Shown here piece after piece: positions 17,701-24,639 of a stretch of 64,000 nucleotides of DNA. The notes below the pieces were generated by a model. The model worked only from the letters and a program-made list of their open reading frames with translations, searched no databases and was not told the origin of the DNA. Both the position numbers and the translations under genes were made by a program. The stretch is from CADEED01 sp020442965 (GTDB lineage Bacteria; Pseudomonadota; Gammaproteobacteria; Steroidobacterales; Steroidobacteraceae). The stretch covers positions 1 to 64,000 of the forward strand of contig JAWLAH010000013.1 in assembly GCA_041395525.1 (NCBI GenBank). Direction: 5' to 3'. The number at the start of each line of letters is the position of its first letter. The first letter of the stretch is position 1.

Positions 17701-17805
17701 ATCATTGACGACATCGAACGCTGGATAGGACCCAAATTCGCGCTGTTGCTCAACAAGGATCATGCTCAGGACCGCGAGCGACTGGCAACTGCGCCAGGCC
17801 GATGA
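14701..17805 (+). CDS. RND family efflux permease (AcrB/HAE1-like)
   Basis: A 1034-residue inner-membrane proton antiporter. Features in order: TM1 (NPVLPIVLFVILTFVGLVSFVRLP), large periplasmic loop 1, TM2-6 with the proton-relay Asp-Asp in LVAGVLVDDAIVEIENI, periplasmic loop 2, and TM8-12 (IVGKNSILLVDFAIE; Lys in the expected TM10 place). The DD and the K are the conserved proton-translocation residues of the family. Substrate cannot be deduced; the heavy-metal (CzcA) signature DFG in TM4 is replaced by VDD, so it is of the drug/lipophile HAE type. It is translationally coupled to the adaptor and convergent with the porin gene. Confidence 0.95.
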   Translation: MKNISAWAIRNPVLPIVLFVILTFVGLVSFVRLPINLNPDVSFPGVNVTVVQPGAAPTEIETQVTQKIEAAVAGISDVRNITSRAVEGTSLTFIEFQIGTPIDRAMNDVRDAVSQIRSELPDSIQEPTVTRVDMEGGAIAYYAVSSTNMTLEQLSWFVDNTITKRLNAIAGVAQASRNGGVDREIRVELDPERLQALGTTAVEVNQLVRSLNLDVPGGRAQIANGEQSIRVLGGAKTAAQLADRQIRLANGTVVTLRDLGSINDGVAEVRSLSRLDGRPATTFGLFRSKGSSDVTVLDAVQAELEKIRIERPDVNIQMVFTTVENTKKAYKAALTALIEGAALAVFVVFLFLRDGRATFIAAMAIPLSAIPTFFVMNSLGFTLNGISLLGLSLVAGVLVDDAIVEIENIVRHMRMGKSGYQAAIAAADEIGLAVVATSATIIAVFLPVSFMGGIVGQYFKQFGLTVASAVFFSLLVARLITPVLAAFMLRPHDDIRSADGPLMERYLRLLRLSLAHRWLTVTGATAFFALSIVLLIAIPKSFVPPSDFSSSIVSIELPPGVRLEDTAAISRRVVEKLKAQPEVTAIVESIGGGGDGGAAADVRSGQIYITLVRPEERDLSQDEWEKRVAPLLRQIPDARVGFQSLGPGGGRPVSLYITGEDPEAAEAVANRVIEQMKTIPELDDPRINGDYKRPEILVEPRSGLAADLGVSVAAISQTIRIATLGDIAANAPKFSLADRQIPIRVSLRESARENLSTIENLPVPTARGGTVPLKAVAEIRFGHGPATVRRYNQNRRFFLDAGLKEGVVLGEAMEKVNALPVFKQLPPGVQRIDVGEAEFMGELFTSFFLAMGAGLLMVFAVMVLLFQRVFQPITILSALPLSIGGAVLALMAIGDPFSLPVVIGFLMLMGIVGKNSILLVDFAIESIRAGTDRATALIDAGHKRARPIVMTTVAMVAGMLPIAAGLGGDKSFNQPMAIAVIGGLITSTALTLVVVPAAFTIIDDIERWIGPKFALLLNKDHAQDRERLATAPGR

Positions 17806-17823
17806 GCGGGAAAACCGTGATTA

Positions 17824-19065
17824 CTACTTGAAGTCGCTCGAGAGCTGCAACCACAGCTTGGTGCTGTCGGACCCGAAGCTGTCGGCATTGTAACTGGCGC
17901 CCTTCAGCAACAAATCGAGCCGCGATCCGATCCGCCAACCGACCGACGCATCGAGCTCAGTGCCGTAGTCGCGACCCACGGCTTCGGCCTGGAAGTCGTG
18001 CCAGACCACCTGGGCCGTCGTCTTCCCCCACTTGCCCGTCACGCCGATATACCGGTCTTCGATTCCCTGCGGGGGCGTAGTCAGAAACTTGTCTGCCCAG
18101 CCCTGAAATGCATGCAGTGTGGCGAGCGGCGTCTGGAAGCTGCGACCTGCTCGATTGGCGTCACCACTCAAGGTCTCCTGCCCCAAGCGCAGCGTGACGG
18201 GCCCACGTGTGCCGGAAACCTCGATCAACGTATAGTGCGCTGAGTAATCGATCGGATTGTCAGCGTAGTCGTCCTGCCCAGCATAGGCTAACGACCACGC
18301 CAGTGCCGTCGCGCTGAACTGGTGCGTGCCAGTCCACTGTGCACCGAGCGTACGCTGCGAAGTAGTCGGAGCGTTGTCGACGTCGAGCAGAAGTCCCAGC
18401 GCTATCACCTTGCCCCAGTTCTTGAGGTCCCAGGCGGCATGAACGACATGTCCGTCGGTGCGCAGATCCGGCGCCGGCACGCCGTTGTCGGGACCGAACA
18501 CACGATTGACGTTGTTGATATAGGCATAGGTAAACGCCGTCAGCGGTAGCCGCTTGGTGCTCCACAGCAAGCCATCGTAGGTCTGTTCGTTCTGGCGCCA
18601 GCCGACGTTGCCGACAAACCTGGCGTTATCGAGAATGATGCGTTGCCGCCCGACCGTCACGCTGTCGGCACCCCGTGCAAATTTCAGCGCAGCCTGATTC
18701 AAGTCGGTGCCGGTCGGATCGGCCACGATCGGGCGCGTCGTGCGTCCATTGCGGGTGGAGTTGTAAGTTTCGCCGCCAATCGATGCAACGTGATCAACCT
18801 CGACCAACATGCTGAGGTCACGCCACTGCGCGGTGTCGTACGTGAGCCGGATGCGCAGAGTCGAGGCCAGCGCGTCATCGACAAAGGCATCGTCGTCGAC
18901 ATGCTCCGCCCGATAGCGCAGACCTACAGCGGCTTTGCCACCGGTAATCGCCGCCGCAACCGTGCTGTCGCCAGCCGCCGCCACCGCGACGAACGGCAAT
19001 ATTGTTGCTATCACGCCAACGACGAAGACACTTCGGAAAGTGCTTATTCGAGTACTATTGTTCAT
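17824..19065 (-). CDS. Alginate-export-family outer-membrane porin
   Basis: A 413-residue protein with a signal peptide (FRSVFVVGVIATILPFVAVAAAGD) and a C-terminus ending KLWLQLSSDFK, with an aromatic last-but-one residue typical of beta-barrels. Internal segments GLRYRAEHVDDDAF, LNQAALKFARGADSVTVGRQRI and NARFVGNVGWRQNEQTYDG resemble the Alg_export domain shared by AlgE-like porins. Alternating polar/hydrophobic strands run throughout. It is not evidence of alginate synthesis: no alg genes are nearby, and many members are general porins. It shares a 41-base gap with the divergent TonB receptor, where an FNR/DNR-like box lies. Confidence 0.8.
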   Translation of the reverse strand: MNNSTRISTFRSVFVVGVIATILPFVAVAAAGDSTVAAAITGGKAAVGLRYRAEHVDDDAFVDDALASTLRIRLTYDTAQWRDLSMLVEVDHVASIGGETYNSTRNGRTTRPIVADPTGTDLNQAALKFARGADSVTVGRQRIILDNARFVGNVGWRQNEQTYDGLLWSTKRLPLTAFTYAYINNVNRVFGPDNGVPAPDLRTDGHVVHAAWDLKNWGKVIALGLLLDVDNAPTTSQRTLGAQWTGTHQFSATALAWSLAYAGQDDYADNPIDYSAHYTLIEVSGTRGPVTLRLGQETLSGDANRAGRSFQTPLATLHAFQGWADKFLTTPPQGIEDRYIGVTGKWGKTTAQVVWHDFQAEAVGRDYGTELDASVGWRIGSRLDLLLKGASYNADSFGSDSTKLWLQLSSDFK

Positions 19066-19099
19066 CTACGCAACATCGCATTGACCATCAGAATGCACC

Positions 19100-19113
19100 T
19101 TGATCCATGTCAA
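19100..19113. promoter_or_regulatory. Candidate FNR/DNR box at the porin/TonB-receptor divergent junction
   Basis: TTGATCCATGTCAA matches TTGAT-N4-ATCAA at nine of ten positions. It overlaps the ATG of the receptor (19107-19109), and its centre is 41.5 bases from the porin start. One or two such matches are expected by chance in 64 kb, so this needs the two boxes at dnr and nirS as support. Confidence 0.35.
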
Positions 19114-21317
19114 ATAGTTCAACTCGTAATCGATCGGTCTGCGCTGCGGTCGCGCTACTAACACCCTGGGTGTCGCATGCGGAGTTCACCCCCGAACTGC
19201 AAACCGTCACTATCACGAGCCGCGCCGAACGACCACTGATCGAATCGATCGGTACCGTCAGTCTGATCACCGCCAACGAACTCGACTTTTCCTTGCAACA
19301 AAACTTGCGTGACGTTGCCGCAACGGAACCCGGCATCGCAGTGCGTAACGATCCCGGCAGATTTGGCTTCGAGGGCATTGCCATCCGCGGTATCGGCGGC
19401 AATCGCGTCGCGGTCGAAGTGGATGGCGTGCCGCTCAGCAAGGCATTCGCCATCGGTAATTATTCCAGTGCCGGGCGGCTCCTGCCGGATCTCACCCTCG
19501 CCGAGCGGGTGGAGATACTGCGTGGCCCGGCGTCAGCGCTGTACGGCAGCGACGCGTTGGGTGGCGTCGTGTCGGTCTCGACCTGGCGACCGCGACGCTG
19601 GCTGGACTTGCGTGGCGAGTCTGCCGCATTGCGCGCCACCGTGGGCTTCCAGGGCGCGGACGACTCGCGCCGCGCACTCATCCAGGCGGCGGCCGAGACT
19701 CGTGCCGTGGCAGCGATGATCGCCGTCGATCGCACGACGGGCTCCGAAACACAAAGCGAAGGCAATGGACTTGGGCCCAACCCACGCGACTTCCAGAGTG
19801 ACTCCGCGCTGCTACGATTGGAGTTCGGCAACGGCGACCATCCGCTCGAAGCCGGCATAGCCTTCGATCGCTTTCGTCAGACAACTGATGTCGCAGCATT
19901 GGTCGGGCAACCCGGCCGGTTTGCAACTACCACCCAGTTGTTGGGCGACGATGAGAGCAAGCGCACGACGGCGTTTCTCGCCTACTCGTTAGGCAACGAC
20001 GCGCAAGGCTGGGGCCGTTGGTCCGCGCGTTTGTTCTATACGGATATCGACACGTTGCAGCTCAGCGACGAACAGCGACGCTCTGCGCCGCCGCGTCAGC
20101 CGCAACCGCTGCATATCGAGCGCCAGTTTGAGTTTCAGCAACGTTTGGCGGGCGTCAAGCTGCTGGGGGAACGCAGCGGTTCGGCGTGGCACTTCGAGCA
20201 TCGTGTTCTGTGGGGCCTCGACTACCTCGATTCGCGCATCACGGAGCAGCGTGACGGACTGCAGACTTCTCTACCCAGTGGCCCGTCTACCCAGTCGATA
20301 CTTGGAGAGTCCTTTCCATTGCGCGACTTTCCGATCTCGGACACGCGCGAGATAGGACTGTTCTTCGAAGACGAAATCCGGCCGCAAGCCGGTCGCTGGA
20401 CGTTGCGCACCGGCGTGCGAATCGATGACACGCGGCTGGAACCACGCGTCGATGCACTGTGGTTGACTAACAATCGCAACCTGGCCGCCGTCCGAGTCGC
20501 GCGCCGCGCACTTTCGCCGCGTGTCGGCTGGTCGTGGTCGGTATCGCCGCAGACGCTGCTGTTCGCGCAATACGCGCACGGCTTTCGCGCCCCACCGTTC
20601 GACGACGTGAACATTGGTCTCGATTATCCGGCTTTCGGCGTGCGGGCGATTCCGAATCCCGATCTACAACCTGAGCGTAGCGACGGCATCGAGTTAGGTC
20701 TCAGAACCGAGAGCCGCCGGCTGTACGGTAGTATCAGTCTATTTGCGACTCGCTATCGCGATCTCATCGAGAGCAAAGTGAATCTTGGTCGCGATCCGGT
20801 GAGCGGGCTCACGCTGTTTCAATCGCGCAACATTGCAGCCGCAGAAATTTACGGCGTGGAGGCGGACCTGCGCGCCGAACTGGGTGACTGGTCAGCCGCG
20901 CTCGAGCAATGGTCAGCGCGGGTCACGGCTACGCTAACCGAGGGCCGCGACACACACGCAAACCAGCCGCTCAACGCAATCGATCCAGCGCGTGTCACCG
21001 CATCTGCCCGTTATCGGCTACCGTCGGATCGTGCCGCAATAGAGTTACGTATCACTGGCGTGGCAGCCAAAACCGACGTCGCCGATCCGCCCGCCAGCAC
21101 GCCGCTTGCGCGCACTGGTGGATATGCAACGGTGGACCTCTCGGGACAAATCAAGCTCGGCGAACGCACCGCTCTGCGCGTTGGCGCCAATAACCTGCTC
21201 GATCGATCGTATCGAGAATGGGCGGACGTGCGCGGCCGGGCCGCCGACGATCCGTTGTTGCCGCTCTACCAACTGCCCGGCAGGAACTTCGCGCTCAATC
21301 TCGACTGGCGGTACTAA
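19107..21317 (+). CDS. TonB-dependent outer-membrane receptor, heme/hemoglobin type
   Basis: A 736-residue receptor: signal peptide ending VSHA, TonB-box-like segment (ELQTVTITSRAE), plug domain (RDVAATEPGIAV, GIAIRGIGGNRVAVEVDGVPLSK, ERVEILRGPASALYGSDALGGVVS) and a 22-strand barrel ending RNFALNLDWRY. FRAPPFDDVN and IPNPDLQPERSDGIELGL correspond to the FRAP and NPNL boxes of heme/hemoglobin receptors, which is the basis for the heme call; exact substrate remains inferred. No tonB-exbB-exbD or heme ABC genes adjoin it (a different exbBD lies at 36 kb). It is followed by a hairpin and by the convergent nirS, itself a heme enzyme. Confidence 0.88.
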   Translation: MSNSSTRNRSVCAAVALLTPWVSHAEFTPELQTVTITSRAERPLIESIGTVSLITANELDFSLQQNLRDVAATEPGIAVRNDPGRFGFEGIAIRGIGGNRVAVEVDGVPLSKAFAIGNYSSAGRLLPDLTLAERVEILRGPASALYGSDALGGVVSVSTWRPRRWLDLRGESAALRATVGFQGADDSRRALIQAAAETRAVAAMIAVDRTTGSETQSEGNGLGPNPRDFQSDSALLRLEFGNGDHPLEAGIAFDRFRQTTDVAALVGQPGRFATTTQLLGDDESKRTTAFLAYSLGNDAQGWGRWSARLFYTDIDTLQLSDEQRRSAPPRQPQPLHIERQFEFQQRLAGVKLLGERSGSAWHFEHRVLWGLDYLDSRITEQRDGLQTSLPSGPSTQSILGESFPLRDFPISDTREIGLFFEDEIRPQAGRWTLRTGVRIDDTRLEPRVDALWLTNNRNLAAVRVARRALSPRVGWSWSVSPQTLLFAQYAHGFRAPPFDDVNIGLDYPAFGVRAIPNPDLQPERSDGIELGLRTESRRLYGSISLFATRYRDLIESKVNLGRDPVSGLTLFQSRNIAAAEIYGVEADLRAELGDWSAALEQWSARVTATLTEGRDTHANQPLNAIDPARVTASARYRLPSDRAAIELRITGVAAKTDVADPPASTPLARTGGYATVDLSGQIKLGERTALRVGANNLLDRSYREWADVRGRAADDPLLPLYQLPGRNFALNLDWRY

Positions 21318-21322
21318 CCAAT

Positions 21323-21354
21323 TGGCGGTACCGGGATCGCTCCCGGTACCGCCA
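21323..21354. terminator. Bidirectional hairpin terminator between the TonB receptor and nirS
   Basis: A perfect 14-base inverted repeat: 21323-21336 (TGGCGGTACCGGGA) and 21341-21354 (TCCCGGTACCGCCA) around a TCGC loop. No T-run follows on either side, so termination may be hairpin-only or rho-assisted, or the structure may protect both mRNA ends. Confidence 0.7.
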
Positions 21355-21381
21355 GAGGGCGCCACGAGCTGGCGAACCCGG

Positions 21382-23550
21382 TCAGTAGATGTCCTCGACT
21401 GTATTGTTGACATTGAACTTGCCGGTCGGGGTCACGATCCTCGGATCGTCGATCACCGCCTTCAGCTTCAAGGTCTTGTCATCCACGATCACGAGCGCCG
21501 ACTTCTCATCCTTGCCGTTCCAGACGGAGAACCACACCTCGTCACCGCCCATGTTGAACTCTGGCTGCACGACGCGCTTCGGGCCGGGACCCAAGTTGGC
21601 CCAATCGGCGATCGGCAGCACTTTGTACGGCTTGTCGAGATCTCTGATATCGAACACCGCGACTGACTGGCTGATCTTCTTGTCCGGGTTGAGTGCCGTG
21701 TCGACATACAGATGGTTGGATTTCGGATGCGTCTTGACGAAGAGCGAGCCGCCGCCCTGCCCCTTCAGCACACGCACAACCTTCCAGGCATTGTCGGGGT
21801 GCTTCTCAGGATCGGTGCCGATCAGTGTCACCTTGTCATTGCCGAGCGCACTGGTGACCCACACCGGACCGAACTTCGGATCGACAAAATTGGCGCCGCG
21901 CCCCGGATGCGGGATCTTGTCGACGTCGACCAATGCCGCCAATTTCTGATCGCGCGAGTCGATCACAGCAATCTTGTCGGACTGGTTGGCGGCCGTCAGG
22001 AAGTAGCGCTTGGTCACATCCCATCCACCATCGTGAAGGAAGCGCGCAGCACCGATTTCGATCATCCTGAGGTTGTCGAGGTCTTCGTAGTTGACCAGCA
22101 GGACCTTGCCCGTCTCCTTGACGTTGACGATGAACTCCGGATGCTCGTGCGAAGCGACGATCGCCGCAACGCGTGGCTCGGGATGATATTCCTGCGTGTC
22201 GACCGTGACGCCACGGGTCGAAACGACCTTCTTCGGCTCGAGTGACTCGCCATCCATGATCACGAACTGCGGCGGCCAATAGGCACCCGCGATCGCGTAC
22301 TTGTCCTCGAAGCCCTTGTATTTGGACGTCTCGACTGAGCGCGCCTCGAGACCAACCTTGATCTCGGCGACGATATCGGGCTTCGCCATCCACAGATCGA
22401 TGAGATCGATCCTGGCGTCGCGCCCGATCGTGTAGACATAGCGGCCGGAGTGCGACAGCCGGGAGATATGCACCGCATAGCCCGTCTTCACGATATTGAT
22501 GATCTTCTTCGTGTCACCGTCGACGAGCGCGACTTCGCCTGCGTCGCGCAGCGTCACCGCAAAAATGTTCTTGATGTTGTAGTCGTTCTGCTTGGTTTTC
22601 GGACGCTGGTCTGCGGGCACCAGAACTTTCCAGCTGTCGCGCATATCCTGCATTCCGAACTCCGGCGGAGTCGGCGGAGCATGTTGCACGTAGCGCGCCA
22701 TCAGATCCACTTCGGCCGGTGTCAAATCACCCGACGTGCCCCAGTTAGGCATACCCGCTGGTGAACCGACCGAGATGAAGACCTTCAGGTAGTCAGTACC
22801 CTTCTTCTGCGTGATATCCGGCGTCAGCGGCTTGCCCGTAGCGCCCTTGCGCAGCACACCATGACAACCGGCGCAACGCTGGAAATAAATCTGCTTGGCG
22901 TGATCGAACTCAGCGGTAGTCATAGTCGGCGCGCCCGGCGTGATCACCACATCCGCTTTGCTGCCGTCGATCGCCAAGGGTGCGCCCTGATATTTCAATT
23001 CCGCGACCGACGTGCCAGGGTGCTCGGTCGGTGAACCCGCCGACCGCTCCGGCGTCGGGCCCGCGCGAACCTGGGCCACTTGAGCCGCATTGACCGCCGG
23101 AATCTTGTTACCCCAGCTATTGTTCACGTAGGTGAGAATATCGGCGATCTCCTCGTCAGAGAGCTGCTGCATCGGTGGCATCACCGAATCGAACTCCTTG
23201 CCGTTGACCACGATCTTGCCCTCGAGGCCGTGCAGCACGATCTGCAGCGCGCGCTTGGGGTCGGCCTTCAGGTAGTCCGAACCAGCGAGCGGCGGAAAGG
23301 CGCCCTCGAGGCCCTTGCCGTCCGCCTGGTGACAGACCATACAGGCATTTTCGTACGCGCTCTTGCCGAGCAGGATTTGTTCGGCGAGCGCAGCGCCCGT
23401 GTTAGCCTGCGCGACTTCGGCCTCGTGAACGATCGGCGCGCCAGGACGCGCCGACGGCGTCGACTGCGCCAGGGCGAATGCCGCCACACCGGCCATAACA
23501 ACTGCTAACGCGACACGTTGCCGCGCTCCGAACCTGCTTCTTCTCGTCAT
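21382..23550 (-). CDS. nirS: Cytochrome cd1 nitrite reductase NirS with an additional N-terminal cytochrome c domain
   Basis: NirS reduces nitrite to nitric oxide in the periplasm. The C-terminal 400 residues are the eight-bladed heme d1 propeller, with long identities to known NirS: YAVHISR (proximal d1 ligand His), ASHEHPEF and FLHDGGWD (active-site His), HPGRGANF and TPTGKFNV at the end. The usual c-heme domain has CAGCH. In front of it is a second c domain with CMVCH and a Met ligand in SVMPPM, making about 722 residues against the usual 560-600. Signal peptide: RVALAVVMAGVAAFALAQ. I start at the ATG at 23548-23550 (GGGAGAA upstream), because the ATG at 23583 would lie before the predicted transcription start. 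No d1-synthesis genes follow. Confidence 0.93.
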   Translation of the reverse strand: MTRRSRFGARQRVALAVVMAGVAAFALAQSTPSARPGAPIVHEAEVAQANTGAALAEQILLGKSAYENACMVCHQADGKGLEGAFPPLAGSDYLKADPKRALQIVLHGLEGKIVVNGKEFDSVMPPMQQLSDEEIADILTYVNNSWGNKIPAVNAAQVAQVRAGPTPERSAGSPTEHPGTSVAELKYQGAPLAIDGSKADVVITPGAPTMTTAEFDHAKQIYFQRCAGCHGVLRKGATGKPLTPDITQKKGTDYLKVFISVGSPAGMPNWGTSGDLTPAEVDLMARYVQHAPPTPPEFGMQDMRDSWKVLVPADQRPKTKQNDYNIKNIFAVTLRDAGEVALVDGDTKKIINIVKTGYAVHISRLSHSGRYVYTIGRDARIDLIDLWMAKPDIVAEIKVGLEARSVETSKYKGFEDKYAIAGAYWPPQFVIMDGESLEPKKVVSTRGVTVDTQEYHPEPRVAAIVASHEHPEFIVNVKETGKVLLVNYEDLDNLRMIEIGAARFLHDGGWDVTKRYFLTAANQSDKIAVIDSRDQKLAALVDVDKIPHPGRGANFVDPKFGPVWVTSALGNDKVTLIGTDPEKHPDNAWKVVRVLKGQGGGSLFVKTHPKSNHLYVDTALNPDKKISQSVAVFDIRDLDKPYKVLPIADWANLGPGPKRVVQPEFNMGGDEVWFSVWNGKDEKSALVIVDDKTLKLKAVIDDPRIVTPTGKFNVNNTVEDIY

Positions 23551-23611
23551 CAATTTCTCCCAGTCCATTGTGGACTCATTCATAGCGTATGAGGCTGATC
23601 GTCCTGAGACA

Positions 23612-23625
23612 TTGACTCAGGTCAA
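23612..23625 (-). promoter_or_regulatory. DNR/FNR-type activator box of nirS
   Basis: TTGAC-N4-GTCAA, a perfect palindrome. Counting 41.5 bases from its centre puts the transcription start near 23577, with a TACGCT -10 at 23584-23589 in exactly the right place, and a leader of about 27 bases to the chosen ATG. The box overlaps the stop codon of the upstream regulator gene (23622-23624). Confidence 0.75.
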
Positions 23626-24302
23626 GCCCGCTGTAATCGAGCGAGGTCCTCGATCACGAAATCGCGACCGTCGGGTCGAATCATGCCCTCGTCGGTCAGT
23701 GCTTTGATCAGCCGCGAAAAGGTCTCGGGCTGCATGCTGAGATGCGACGCAAGCACGTTGCGTGGCTCGCCGGTATGAGCGATCGATGTACCCTTGCAAT
23801 CGGTTCCGACACGTGCCAACAGAAAGCGGATCAGCCGCTGTCTCGCGTTCTCGAGTGTTAGCGCTTCGATTTCTCGCACCTGCACGTGCAATCGCGCGGA
23901 CAGATGTGCGAGCATCTTGAAACACGCTGCCCGATTCTCCGCCAGCATCGCGCAGAACGGCACGCTCGGCACGCGCAGTACGATCGAATCGGCGATCGCC
24001 GTCGCAGAGACCGGAAATACCGGCGCCTGCATGAACAGCAACGCCTCGGCAAAACTCTGTCCCGGCGCAATGATATCGAGTACTTTCTCATCGCCATTGG
24101 CGGCAAACAGCGAGAGCTTGACCGAACCTTCGGCGACTACGAAAAACGCATCGGCCGGTTCGCCAGCCTGCACGAAACATTCGCCCGCCGGGACGCGTAC
24201 GAGCCTGACCTCGCGTGCGACGCGCTCGAACTGCTCCGGTTCCAGCGTCAAGAACAAATGGTGCGTGCGGAGAACCGCCGGCCATCCGGTGCGCATCAGC
24301 AT
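23622..24302 (-). CDS. dnr: CRP/FNR-family regulator, DNR-like
   Basis: A 226-residue regulator: N-terminal cyclic-nucleotide-binding-type beta-roll (VRVPAGECFVQAGEPADAFFVVAEGSVKLSLFA), dimerisation helix and C-terminal helix-turn-helix (LASHLSMQPETFSRLIKALTDEGMI). It lacks the N-terminal Cys cluster of FNR and the Arg/Ser cAMP pocket of CRP. This fits the DNR branch, which senses nitric oxide through heme, and QPETFSRL resembles the recognition helix of DNR. Placement immediately before nirS supports control of nitrite respiration. The start has a strong GGAGGGG region upstream. NO sensing is inferred from family and context. Confidence 0.85.
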   Translation of the reverse strand: MLMRTGWPAVLRTHHLFLTLEPEQFERVAREVRLVRVPAGECFVQAGEPADAFFVVAEGSVKLSLFAANGDEKVLDIIAPGQSFAEALLFMQAPVFPVSATAIADSIVLRVPSVPFCAMLAENRAACFKMLAHLSARLHVQVREIEALTLENARQRLIRFLLARVGTDCKGTSIAHTGEPRNVLASHLSMQPETFSRLIKALTDEGMIRPDGRDFVIEDLARLQRA

Positions 24303-24639
24303 TTACCCACCCCTCCCGGCCAACTGGATCGTCGGCCACCGCGTCTTTTTATCCGACCGCCAACCGCAGCGTAATTGCGAGTTTCATCCGTTCATCTCGG
24401 TTTTCCACGATACGCCGTCTTGATGCATATCAAGGGCAACGCAAGCGATCCGAGCCAGCATACCTGACGCGTCGGCCACCGGTGGCGAAACCGACGCAAC
24501 CGACTTCAGGTACGCGCGGTCGGCCGAGTGATTCTGCACCCCCCCTCGTGGAGTCACTTATTCGGCCGCGCGTGCCGGAAGACCTGCGGCACCGCTACGC
24601 AATACGCCTGTGGGCGCGATCGGCTCCTGGCGGACGCTT
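24303..24639. other. Intergenic region upstream of dnr
   Basis: About 340 bases between the FAD/Fe-S oxidoreductase stop and dnr. The FNR/DNR box at 24420-24433 is the only clear element. No open frame with coding character and no terminator hairpin with a T-run were seen. Confidence 0.6.
24420..24433 (-). promoter_or_regulatory. Consensus FNR/DNR box upstream of dnr
   Basis: TTGATGCATATCAA is a perfect TTGAT-N4-ATCAA. Its centre lies 124 bases before the dnr ATG. A start 41.5 bases downstream (about 24385) would give a leader of about 83 bases, but the -10 there (AGATGA) is poor, so activation versus repression cannot be decided. Confidence 0.75.

Noticed and set aside
23551..23583. Upstream ATG giving an 11-residue longer NirS
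   Set aside because: It would lie upstream of the transcription start predicted from the box and -10, has no ribosome site, and the next ATG has GGGAGAA at good distance.
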